The notes below the pieces were generated by a model. It was not told the DNA's origin and ran no database searches. It worked only from the letters and a program-made list of their open reading frames with translations. Positions 29,014 to 38,415 of a stretch of DNA of 64,000 nucleotides are shown one piece after another. The stretch's first letter is position 1; the number at the start of each line of letters is the position of its first letter. The position numbers and the translations under genes were made by a program. Source of the DNA: Wenzhouxiangella sediminis (GTDB lineage: Bacteria; Pseudomonadota; Gammaproteobacteria; Xanthomonadales; Wenzhouxiangellaceae); assembly GCF_003410055.1 (NCBI RefSeq), contig NZ_QUZK01000003.1:43831-107830 (forward strand). The letters run 5' to 3'.

Positions 29014-29044
29014 CGGGCCTTTCTCAGGTTCTGAGAAGGGCCCG
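29014..29044 (+). terminator. Hairpin after phoU
   Basis: CGGGCCTTTCTCAG and CTGAGAAGGGCCCG form a 14-bp stem with one G-T pair and a 3-nt loop, 11 bp after the phoU stop. No T tract follows, so termination may be partial and read into the small gene downstream. Confidence 0.65.
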
Positions 29045-29046
29045 TG

Positions 29047-29081
29047 CTGAACTGCTCTCACGTTCATGAGATGGAGTTCAG
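29047..29081 (+). promoter_or_regulatory. Leader hairpin masking the ribosome site of the 56-residue protein
   Basis: CTGAACT (29047) pairs with AGTTCAG (29075), and TCTCA (29056) with TGAGA (29067), giving a two-part stem. The likely Shine-Dalgarno GGAG (29073-29076) lies in the 3' arm, 7 nt before the ATG at 29084. The fold would sequester it. Confidence 0.45.
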
Positions 29082-29083
29082 CC

Positions 29084-29254
29084 ATGCAAGTCGCAATCGT
29101 AATACGCCAGGCCCGTCCACGCGCGCATCGTCGCGAGTCGTTCCGCCAGCATGCCCGGCAACTGGGCGCCGTGGCCGGCGAGTTGCTGGCCCTGGCCAGC
29201 CTGACCGTCGCCCTGGCGGCCGGAATGATGATCCTGACCGGCCTGCTCGGCTAG
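29084..29254 (+). CDS. Small single-pass membrane protein after phoU
   Basis: A 56-residue protein: a strongly basic N-terminal half (RQARPRAHRRESFRQHARQ) followed by one hydrophobic helix (about residues 29-54, with ELLALASLTVALAAGMM). The positive-inside rule places the basic end in the cytoplasm. It follows two hairpins at the end of the pst operon and stops 8 nt before the converging peptidase gene. No family is recognised. It could be a Pho-regulon small protein through read-through, or have its own control. Confidence 0.6.
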   Translation: MQVAIVIRQARPRAHRRESFRQHARQLGAVAGELLALASLTVALAAGMMILTGLLG

Positions 29255-29261
29255 CCCGTTT

Positions 29262-31805
29262 CTACGGGCATTCCAGCCCGGCCAAGCGAGTCAGGCGCTC
29301 CAGCGGCAGGACGCCGCCAACGAATCCTTCGATGTCGGTCTCGTACTCGAACTGCCCCTGGGCGCAGTCCAGGGACAGTTCGGCCCGGCCCCAGAGAGTC
29401 TGTTCGAGGGCGCCGGGATCGTAATCGTCTCCGAATACCGGCCCGCGAACGGCGCGCAGTTCGGGGAAGACGACGGGATCGGTGCTGCCCGCCCGGCTCA
29501 GGCCGATGATCCAGTAAGGCCGTCCCTCCGCATCGAAGGTAAACCAGACGAGCATCATTTGTTCCGGTGAGATCCACTGCACCGTCAGTCCCTGGCCGGC
29601 TTGCGCCGGGTCGTACCAGGAGCCGCTCTCGCCGGCCCGCTCGATGTCGGGGAATCCGACGTTCGGGCCGCAGGGCGCGTTCCAGGTCGATGTCAGTGCC
29701 TGGAAATCGATCGTGCGATGGAAGCCGTAGGCCTCGTATTCGTACCAGCCACCGGTGCAGCCGTCGAATACCATGCGGGCGGAGCCGACGGTGGCGGTCT
29801 CGACATCCTCCGGATCGAAATCCGGTCCGAACCGTGCGCCGCTGGCCGCTATCAGCTCGGGAAACTCGACGCGATTGCCTTCAATGCGGCCGTTGCCGAC
29901 CAGCCATCTCGGACGGCCCTCGTCGTCGAAGGTGAACCAGTAGGCCACAGCCCGGTTTTCGGGAAGCACTTCGAGTACCCAGCCTTCACCGCTCCGGTCG
30001 GGGTTGAACCACATGGCGGAATGGCCTGCGCTCACCGGGATGACGGGATCGGCTTGTCGGGTCGTGGCCGCCAGGGCCAGGGTTCGGTCGCGACCGCCCA
30101 GGTCGGGGCCCAGTTCACCGTCGTAGTCCCGCCAGGCGCCCCAGCGGAATCCGGCTGGCGTTGCCGGGTCGGCGTCGAGGCTGTGCCCGGTCATGTCCTC
30201 GGCTGCGAGCACAAGGGTGACGCTGCGGCTTCGGGATCCCTCGAGGAGGGCGATGTTGTTCTGGTTGTCTTCGAGTCGAATCGGAATCGTCACCGTATCG
30301 TCGCGGTAGCGGGGACGGCGACCTTGCCAGGTCGAGGGTTGCCGGTGCCACTCGGCCTCGCCGGCGACAACAGACAGCGTCTCATTTCCGAGCGCGAGCC
30401 CGGCCTCGATGTCCAGCGAGGAAGCGGCGCGTCCGGGAAACGGCACCACATCGCCGTCTTCTCGCCAGCGCATTGGCTTGTTGAATGTCACCCGCAGTCG
30501 ATAGGCCTCGCCTGCCGACAGGGGCCGAACGCTGCGCGTGACCGCCTGCCTGCGACCTTCTTCGGCCGGCATCCACCGGGCGGTCCAGAGCGTGAACCGG
30601 CCGGACTCATCGAACAGTTCCGCGCGAACGACATGGGGTGGGCCGGCCATGTGATAGGCGATTGCGGTCATCGTTTCCGCCAGGTTTTCGCGGACCCGAC
30701 GGATTTCGCTCTCGGGCAGGATGAAACCGTCGTGACCATTGTTGCCGAAGCCGCCGTACTCGGCGCCCGTGGCCTGGCCGGGCTCGATCTCCCAGGTGAG
30801 GGAGGGAACATGGAATTCGCTCGCAAAATACTCCGAAGTGGTACCGATACCGAAATCGATGTGGGACGGGTCGTCGATGTAGCGTTTGCGCCCCGGCAGG
30901 GCAGCGTGGTGATCGGCTGCCAACTCGAGAACGCGCCGCTGGATTCCGTTGCGCCGCTGGTTGTCGGTCAGGACGCTGAAGAAGACCTTGCTGAAGGAGT
31001 GCATGTCGGCGTAGAAGCGCAATTGCTCCCCCGGCGCCAGCTCGGCCGCGCTGATCAGGGCCTGCGTTTCCGGTTCGGAGGCCGGGGCCGGGCCGCGGTA
31101 GGTCAGATCAACGGCGGTTCCGGTCTGGGGCGGTCCGGGCCAGGCGGGCTCGTTGTTGCGGTTGAGGTCGACGCCGGCAAGGCGTCCCGTGCTCGTCGTC
31201 AGGTCTTGGTCGGCCCCCCGAAGGTTCTTGCGCCGCATGCGGCCGTCCCTGGGCGAGGTGTCGGGATAGCGGTTGTCGACGTCCAGCCAGTTGCTGCTCG
31301 GATAGCGCTGGGTCTGAAGAAAGCCGTCGACGTTGAGCACGGGGATGAGCACGATGCTGGTCTGGTCGAGGACGAAGTCGATCCAGTGCCGGTCGCCGCT
31401 CTCTTCGGCCAGCAGTTCCATCAGGCCGGTCACCACTTCCGGTGACTGCCACTCGCGGGCGTGAATGCCCCCGGTGAACTGCAGGGCACCGCGCGGCAGC
31501 CCCTCGAATGTGCTGTCGCCACCGCGGCCGATCCGATAGGCCCAGATATCACGGCCCTTGCGGGTGTGCCCGACGATCGTCGACGAGACGAAATCGTGCA
31601 TGGCGGCCAGGTCCTGATGCCGCGCGTGCAGTCCGGCATGACTGCGAAAGCCGTCGAAGGGAAGGGGTGTATCGACGGGGATCGGCACGGGATAGCCCAG
31701 GCCCAGGCGACCCGGCCCTTCGGTCCAGTCGACGATCGATTGGGCGGGCAGGTTGGGAGCGGCCGCCAGGAGCGTGATCGCGAGGACAGACCTAGCGCTG
31801 ATCAT
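29262..31805 (-). CDS. Secreted M14 zinc carboxypeptidase with C-terminal repeat modules
   Basis: An 847-residue protein with a signal peptide (1-22). The M14 catalytic domain spans about 60-390: zinc ligands HAREW (His and Glu, near 115-118) and the His in YADMHSFSK (near 270), the LNVDGF and LNRNNEP substrate motifs, and the general-base Glu in LTWEIEPG (near 337). A middle beta domain follows (about 395-580). Two tandem modules of about 125 residues close the protein (about 590-715 and 720-845). Both contain a WF/YxPxxxGxG start, a WFTFDxEGRPxW core and a VxFPELxAxxGxxFG motif. Its stop-to-start coupling with the gene upstream (ATGA) suggests joint function. It should trim peptides outside the cytoplasm. 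Confidence 0.88.
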   Translation of the reverse strand: MISARSVLAITLLAAAPNLPAQSIVDWTEGPGRLGLGYPVPIPVDTPLPFDGFRSHAGLHARHQDLAAMHDFVSSTIVGHTRKGRDIWAYRIGRGGDSTFEGLPRGALQFTGGIHAREWQSPEVVTGLMELLAEESGDRHWIDFVLDQTSIVLIPVLNVDGFLQTQRYPSSNWLDVDNRYPDTSPRDGRMRRKNLRGADQDLTTSTGRLAGVDLNRNNEPAWPGPPQTGTAVDLTYRGPAPASEPETQALISAAELAPGEQLRFYADMHSFSKVFFSVLTDNQRRNGIQRRVLELAADHHAALPGRKRYIDDPSHIDFGIGTTSEYFASEFHVPSLTWEIEPGQATGAEYGGFGNNGHDGFILPESEIRRVRENLAETMTAIAYHMAGPPHVVRAELFDESGRFTLWTARWMPAEEGRRQAVTRSVRPLSAGEAYRLRVTFNKPMRWREDGDVVPFPGRAASSLDIEAGLALGNETLSVVAGEAEWHRQPSTWQGRRPRYRDDTVTIPIRLEDNQNNIALLEGSRSRSVTLVLAAEDMTGHSLDADPATPAGFRWGAWRDYDGELGPDLGGRDRTLALAATTRQADPVIPVSAGHSAMWFNPDRSGEGWVLEVLPENRAVAYWFTFDDEGRPRWLVGNGRIEGNRVEFPELIAASGARFGPDFDPEDVETATVGSARMVFDGCTGGWYEYEAYGFHRTIDFQALTSTWNAPCGPNVGFPDIERAGESGSWYDPAQAGQGLTVQWISPEQMMLVWFTFDAEGRPYWIIGLSRAGSTDPVVFPELRAVRGPVFGDDYDPGALEQTLWGRAELSLDCAQGQFEYETDIEGFVGGVLPLERLTRLAGLECP

Positions 31806-32866
31806 GGTGCATCCTCAGGATCGGGTCGGCCCGACTCGAGGGCCGATTCCAACTCTGCGAGCAGTTCCAGGCGCCGGCGACCGGTTTCGCCCAGCGGACG
31901 GGAAGCGGCGGCCTGCAGCCAGTCTTCGTTGTCCATGCGGGCGAGCTGCAGTGCCGCTGCACCTCCCAGGGCCGGGTCGTCGAGCAGTCCGACCAAGTGG
32001 GCACCCCATTCGCGGCGGATCTGCGGAGACTTGGGCAGGTGATCGGTCAGGTCGCTCATCGCCAGGGCCGCGATGCTCTTGTCCGGATGCTGCATCGCGA
32101 CGAGCATCAAGGCGTCGGCAGCCTCGCGCGCCAGCTGCCGGCGAAGTCCGGGCAGCTGCGCAGCCAGCTCGGGCGCCTGTGCCGAGGCAATCCACGTCTC
32201 GAGCCAGCCCACGTTGCCCCGAGCCAACTCGATTTCGACACGGCCCGGTCCACAGCCGATCGGTGTGGATGCGCACTGTAGCGCCAGCTCATCGAGCCGG
32301 TAGCGGGGGAGCTGCTCCAGGGCCGCAACCATGCCGCGGTACCTCGCGCCGTCGGCAGGGGCCGTGGCGAGTGCGCCAGCCAGCGCCGCGGTGTCGGCAG
32401 ATCTCGTAACTTGCTCGAATCCCTCGCGCCAGTCCCATTCGTTGGCCAGGCCGCGGGCGGCCGCCGCGACGTTGAAAAGCGGCACCGGGTGGTGCGGGCC
32501 TTCTTCATGCCCGGTCACGGCCAGCGGCGGCATCGCCGAAAGGCGATCCAGGATGAATGAGGGAAGGGTGCCGGGGGGCAAGCGCCGCAGCCGCTGCAGG
32601 TAGCCGTACAGAACGGCGTCACGCTCGGCCGGCGAAAGTCCGGGGTCGACGCGGAGTTCATCGATCCTGGATGAGACCTTGCCGGCGTCCGAAAGACTGG
32701 TTTCCAGCAGGGACTCGATGCGGGCCTCGACTTCGCTGCTTATGGCCGTCCAGCGGGCCTCTGGCGGGACGCGGGTTGGCTCGGCGGCCGCAGCCGCCGA
32801 AATGACGACCGGCAGGGCAGTCAGGAGGCAGCTGGCCAGAGCCAGCCGGAAGAAAACGGTCCGCAT
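31802..32866 (-). CDS. Exported alpha-helical protein coupled to the M14 peptidase
   Basis: A 354-residue protein with a signal peptide (residues 1-28, VVISAAAAAE). The mature part is a run of paired helices with Leu/Ala periodicity, for example AAADALMLVAMQHPDKSIAAL, HLVGLLDDPALGGAAALQLA and LQAAASRPLGETGRRRLELLAEL. These look HEAT-like, especially after residue 230. Two Cys in LQCASTPIGCG (near 198-206) may form a disulfide. No enzyme motif is visible. Its stop overlaps the start of the secreted carboxypeptidase (ATGA), so I infer a partner, chaperone or inhibitor role. The family name is not known to me. Confidence 0.75.
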   Translation of the reverse strand: MRTVFFRLALASCLLTALPVVISAAAAAEPTRVPPEARWTAISSEVEARIESLLETSLSDAGKVSSRIDELRVDPGLSPAERDAVLYGYLQRLRRLPPGTLPSFILDRLSAMPPLAVTGHEEGPHHPVPLFNVAAAARGLANEWDWREGFEQVTRSADTAALAGALATAPADGARYRGMVAALEQLPRYRLDELALQCASTPIGCGPGRVEIELARGNVGWLETWIASAQAPELAAQLPGLRRQLAREAADALMLVAMQHPDKSIAALAMSDLTDHLPKSPQIRREWGAHLVGLLDDPALGGAAALQLARMDNEDWLQAAASRPLGETGRRRLELLAELESALESGRPDPEDAP

Positions 32867-32949
32867 CGACGCATCCTGGGGCGGGACTGTCGACGAATAT
32901 AGCAGCGCGGCGGTGCCGCGCGCCAGGATGAGATGCCGGGGGCCTGGTC

Positions 32950-32978
32950 GGGCGCGGCGCCTCTCGGCCGCCGCACCC
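32950..32978 (-). terminator. GC-rich hairpin downstream of the aminotransferase
   Basis: On the minus strand GGGTGCGGCG and CGCCGCGCCC pair (one G-T pair) around a 9-nt loop, beginning 8 bp after the stop at 32987. There is no T tract. The remaining bases up to 32866 show no other feature. Confidence 0.4.
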
Positions 32979-32986
32979 GGCTCTTG

Positions 32987-34489
32987 TCAGGCCGCTTCTT
33001 CGGACTTGCGCAGCGGGCCGTTGAGCAGCGCGTCGCGGGTCGCTTCGACGATCAGGTCGACTTCGTCCGAGGTGATGCCGAACGGCGGGGTGTAGCGCAG
33101 GGAGTTGGCGCCGCCGTGGATCACGTTGATGCCGTGCATGCGCAGGTATTCCTCGGTCGAGCCCTCGCCGTAGGCCTTGTAGACGTTGCTGTCGAGTTCG
33201 ACGGAAAACAGCAGGCCGGTGCCCTGGACGCGCGTGATGCGCCCGTCGAGTTCCTCGGCCAGCTTGCCGAACTTTTCCAGGAATTCCCGGCCGCGCTCGA
33301 CGATGTTGTCGCGCAGTTCGGGCGTGACCTGGCGCAGCACCGCCGTGCCGACATCGAGCGCGCGCGGGTTGGCGGTCATCGTGTTGCCGTAGACGCCCTT
33401 GCGGTACAGGCCGGCGGCCTTGTCGTTCATGGCCAGGACCGAGAGCGGGTACTGGCCGGCGTTGAGCGCCTTGGAATAGGTTTCCAGGTCCGGGGCTTCC
33501 AGGCCCTCGAAGCCGGGATAGTCGACCACCGACAGCACGCCCTGGGTGCGCAGGCCGGCCTGGATCGAGTCCATCAACAGCAGGGTGCCGTGCTCTGCGG
33601 TGAGGCGGCGGGCCTCGGCGTAGAACTCGGGCGTGATCGACATGCCGGGGTTGCCTTCGCCCATGACCGGTTCCATGAACATGGCCTCGATGAAGACCTT
33701 GTTCTTCTCGGCCCAGTCGAAGACCTGCTGCAGGTGCTCGACGTTGTTGGGTTCGACGGTGATCAGCGTGTCCTCGTCACGGTAGGAGGCGAGGTGCTGC
33801 GAGTAGGTCTTGCGGGTGGAGTCGGAGAAGCGCGCCGGCCGGTCGGTGCGGCCGTGGAAGCTGCCGGAGAGCGAAAGCCGGTGGAGCTTGTATCCGGCCT
33901 TGGGCCCGCCCGGATCGGTCATCCGCTTGGCGTTGATGTCGGAAATGCGGCCGGCGACCGTTACGGCCTCGGAGCCGGAATTCATGCACAGGAAACGGTG
34001 GAACGGGCAGCCGTTTTCGCGGCGATTGCCGATTTCCGCCGTCAGCGCATCGTAGAAACGCTGGTGTGAGAAGCTCGGCGTCATGATGTTGGCCATGACG
34101 TGCGGCTGGTTCATCGCGGTAAGCACCGCCTCGGGCGCGTGGCCCAGGCCGAGCATGCCGTAGCCGCCCGAGTCGTGCAGGACCGCACCCTTGGTCGTGA
34201 TGATCCAGGGGCCGCGGGCGGCGAGCGCCACGTAGGGATTGACGCAATCGTCCGGGTAGAAGTTGACGTAGCCCGACTGCAGGGCTTCCTTCTGGTCGAG
34301 CTCGTCGATGCCGATCAGGTCGGGGTAGGCCTCGCGCCAGCACTCGAGGACGCCCAGCGCATCGTCGACCGCCTGTCCGAGCCTCGGGTCGTTCTTTGCG
34401 AAGCCTTCGATGACGTCGTCGGCCAGGCCGGTGGTCAGCGGCTTGCCGCCGAGTTTGCGCAGGGTGTCGAGTTTGTTGATGATACTCAC
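32987..34489 (-). CDS. Class III PLP-dependent aminotransferase
   Basis: A 500-residue enzyme of the ornithine/GABA transaminase fold. Features seen are GAVLHDSGGYGMLGLGHAP (N-terminal active-site loop), CMNSGSEAVTVAGRI (PLP phosphate loop), LSGSFHGRTDRPA (ring-stacking region), LLLMDSIQAG (the pyridine-nitrogen Asp) and the Schiff-base Lys in YSKALNAGQYPLS (near residue 339). The usual DEVQTG is DSIQAG here, an uncommon change. It has about 50 more N-terminal residues than typical members. The substrate is not evident; lysine or another omega-amino donor is possible. No pathway gene is adjacent. Confidence 0.85.
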   Translation of the reverse strand: MSIINKLDTLRKLGGKPLTTGLADDVIEGFAKNDPRLGQAVDDALGVLECWREAYPDLIGIDELDQKEALQSGYVNFYPDDCVNPYVALAARGPWIITTKGAVLHDSGGYGMLGLGHAPEAVLTAMNQPHVMANIMTPSFSHQRFYDALTAEIGNRRENGCPFHRFLCMNSGSEAVTVAGRISDINAKRMTDPGGPKAGYKLHRLSLSGSFHGRTDRPARFSDSTRKTYSQHLASYRDEDTLITVEPNNVEHLQQVFDWAEKNKVFIEAMFMEPVMGEGNPGMSITPEFYAEARRLTAEHGTLLLMDSIQAGLRTQGVLSVVDYPGFEGLEAPDLETYSKALNAGQYPLSVLAMNDKAAGLYRKGVYGNTMTANPRALDVGTAVLRQVTPELRDNIVERGREFLEKFGKLAEELDGRITRVQGTGLLFSVELDSNVYKAYGEGSTEEYLRMHGINVIHGGANSLRYTPPFGITSDEVDLIVEATRDALLNGPLRKSEEAA

Positions 34490-34576
34490 GCGCGTCTCCT
34501 TGTGGGATGGTCTCGCAGCGGGTGAAAACCGCCTATTGTACCAAGGCCGCGCCGGAAAAGCCCCTGTGGCCGGTTT

Positions 34577-35022
34577 TCACGCGCTTTGCGTCGATTCCTT
34601 CGTCTGCTGCACGGTAATGCTGCGTCCGCCGCCGGCACGGTCGTCGATGCGTACGCGCCAGTCCGGAGCCGGCAGCCAGCCTTCGCCGCGTTCGGGCCAC
34701 TCCACCAGCAGCAGGCTGTCCTGGCTCAGCAGGTCTTCCAGGCCCAGGTAGGCGATTTCCTCGCCGTGTCCCAGGCGGTAGAGATCGAGGTGATGGATGT
34801 CGCGCCCGTCGATCGTGTAGCTCTCGATCAGGCCGTAGCTGGGGCTCTTCACCCGTCCGGAGAAACCCAGCGCACGCAGCAGGCCGCGAACGAGCGTTGT
34901 CTTGCCGGCACCCAGGTCGCCGGACAGGTAGACGATGCCGCCCCCGGCGAACAGTTCGGCCAGTTCGGCCCCCAGGGCCATGGTGCCGCTTTCGTCGGCG
35001 GGCTCGAAGGTCCTAGACTGAT

Positions 35023-35026
<4 letters not shown>
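34577..35026 (-). CDS. tsaE: tRNA threonylcarbamoyladenosine biosynthesis ATPase TsaE
   Basis: A 149-residue P-loop protein. Walker A is LSGDLGAGKTTLVRG (near 35-48), followed by VKSPSYGLIESY (switch with SPT/SY motif), the HHLDLYRLG motif (near 78) and LLLVEWPERGEGWLP (Walker B-like, near 105). It supports formation of the t6A37 modification with TsaB, TsaC and TsaD. It overlaps the nnr stop by 4 nt (ATGA), the same nnr-tsaE order as yjeF-yjeE in E. coli. The amiB and mutL genes that often follow are not here. Confidence 0.95.
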
Positions 35027-36486
<1,460 letters not shown>

Positions 36487-36504
<18 letters not shown>

Positions 36505-37578
36505 GGCCGCGATTATAGGCAAGACGAGCCCGACACCGGCGAACTGGTCGAAAAGATCCGTCAGTGGGGCCGTGAACTGGGATTCGCCGAAGTCGGTGTC
36601 GCCGACACCGATCTGTCGGGCTATGAAGCGCGTCTCGACGAGTGGCTGGCCGAAGGGCGGCAGGGCGAGATGGACTGGATGGCGGCTCACGGGCGCAAGC
36701 GGTCTCGTCCGGCCCTGCTGCACCCCGACACGCGTTCGGTGATCGTTGCGCGGATGGACTACTTGCCGGAATCCGCGCGGCCGGTCGAGGAACTGCTCGA
36801 GCAGCCCGATCGTGCCGTGGTTTCGCGATACGCCCTTGGGCGCGACTACCACAAGCTGATCCGCAAGCGCCTCAAGAAACTCGCCGATCGCATCGAGCGC
36901 GAGATCGGCCCGTTCGGGCACCGCGTGTTCACCGACTCGGCGCCGGTCCTCGAGAAACCGCTGGCCGAAAAGGCTGGCCTGGGCTGGATCGGCAAGCACA
37001 CCGTCCTGCTCAATCGCCATGCCGGTTCGTGGTTCTTTCTCGGCGAAATCTACACCGACCTGGAGCTGCCGCCCGACCGGCCTGTGAGCCAGCATTGCGG
37101 CAGCTGCCGGCGCTGCATCGACGTGTGCCCGACGCAGGCCATCACCGAGCCGTTCCAGCTCGACGCCCGGCGCTGCATCTCCTATCTGACGATCGAGTTG
37201 AAAGGATCGATTCCCGTCGAACTCCGGCCCCTGATGGGCAACCGCGTGTTCGGTTGCGACGACTGCCAGATGGTCTGCCCGTGGAACCGGTATGCGCAGC
37301 ATACCGGCGAGGCGGACTTCGCGCCGCGCAAGGATCTCGACGCCGGCGACCTGGTCGAGCTGTTCGGCTGGGACGAAACGACCTTCCTCGAGCGCACCGA
37401 GGGCAACCCGATCCGCCGCACCGGCTACGAGCGCTGGCTCAGAAACCTGGCTGTGGCGCTCGGCAATGCAACGACATCAGAACGCGTGGTGGGGGCGCTT
37501 CGGGCGCGCCGGAAACATCCTTCCGGACTCGTGCGCGAACACGTCGAGTGGGCGCTTGCCCGCCACGACGCCGACTGA
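36487..37578 (+). CDS. queG: Epoxyqueuosine reductase
   Basis: A 363-residue enzyme. The N-terminal cobalamin-binding domain spans about 1-180 (LGFAEVGVADTDLSGYEARL, GLGWIGKHTVLLN). Two 4Fe-4S clusters are bound by CGSCRRCIDVCPT (near 204-216) and CDDCQMVCPWN (near 258-268). A C-terminal HEAT-like tail follows (about 290-363). It reduces epoxyqueuosine to queuosine in tRNA, the last step of Q synthesis. The ATG at 36487 follows ATGGGATA; a second ATG at 36496 is possible. Either start lies within the opposing nnr start region. It meets the DUF1499 gene tail to tail. Confidence 0.94.
36512..36517 (-). promoter_or_regulatory. TATAAT -10 element for nnr inside queG
   Basis: A perfect TATAAT on the minus strand ends 7 nt before the nnr ATG (36504). 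It lies within the first ten codons of queG. No strong -35 is visible. The predicted start site would be at 36505-36506, giving a nearly leaderless message. Confidence 0.4.
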
Positions 37579-37588
37579 CGCTTCGCGA

Positions 37589-38314
37589 TCAGGACTGCAG
37601 CCGGGCCTGGAGGTCTTCGAGGTAGGCCTCGATACGCGCGGCGTTGGCGCCGACATCGCTCCGGCCCACGCGCGACTTGGAGCGGACATCCACGGCGCTG
37701 CCGCCGTTGTCGCCGCGGATGCGGATGACGACGTCGTCCTTGAAACCGAACCAGAACGTCGTGGCCGTCGCCTCGATGCGGCCCTGTGACTCGTCGGCCT
37801 CGACGATTTCCCAGCCCTTGGTTCGAGCCGTCTCCAGGGCGTGCTCGAAGGCGATGGCCGGCCAGGCGTCGACCCGCAGGGTCTGGATGTGCGGATAGGC
37901 TTCGCGCTGCTGCTCGGCCGTCTCGGCGCCCGGATAGGCAACCGGGTTGGGAGCGTCCGAGCGCAAAGGCGCAATGGCAACGAATTCCGGCGGATCGACC
38001 GTGTCGGTGGTGATGTCGTGGATCGGCGGTACCGAGCGTGCCTTCTGGACGAACATCCAGGGCACGGCCGCTGTGGCGGCGCCCACCACAATGGCCGCCA
38101 GCAGGATGGGCGCGCCGCCGCGCCGTGCCGCGGGCAGCAGAAGCAGGAGAACGCCGAGCCCGGCCGCCGCCAGGCCGCCGTAGAGCGCCCAGCGCATGAG
38201 GGTGAAGCCGAAACGGAAATCCCAAAGTTCCAGGCGGGTGCCCGGCCCGGCGAAGAGCAGCATCAGGGCTGCAGCCAGGGCCACGGTCAATATGACGATG
38301 CGCAGTGCTTTCAT
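37589..38314 (-). CDS. DUF1499 membrane protein
   Basis: A 241-residue protein. Three membrane helices come first (about 5-22, 40-60 and 68-88). A soluble DUF1499 domain follows (about 95-240), with YPHIQTLRVDAWPAIAFEHAL, GWEIVEADESQGRIEATATT and FKDDVVIRIRGDNGGSAVDVRSKSR. The SKSRVG end is characteristic of the family. Function is unknown in general; the domain is common in marine and photosynthetic bacteria. It is divergent from the LtaS-like gene across 101 bp. Confidence 0.85.
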   Translation of the reverse strand: MKALRIVILTVALAAALMLLFAGPGTRLELWDFRFGFTLMRWALYGGLAAAGLGVLLLLLPAARRGGAPILLAAIVVGAATAAVPWMFVQKARSVPPIHDITTDTVDPPEFVAIAPLRSDAPNPVAYPGAETAEQQREAYPHIQTLRVDAWPAIAFEHALETARTKGWEIVEADESQGRIEATATTFWFGFKDDVVIRIRGDNGGSAVDVRSKSRVGRSDVGANAARIEAYLEDLQARLQS

Positions 38315-38415
38315 GTCCTTCCTCCCCGAGCGCCCCGATTGGGCAGATCCCGTCGAAGCCGTTGAAAGGTATCATACCGGTCCTTCTTTCCACATCGTGT
38401 CAATCGAACGATCCC

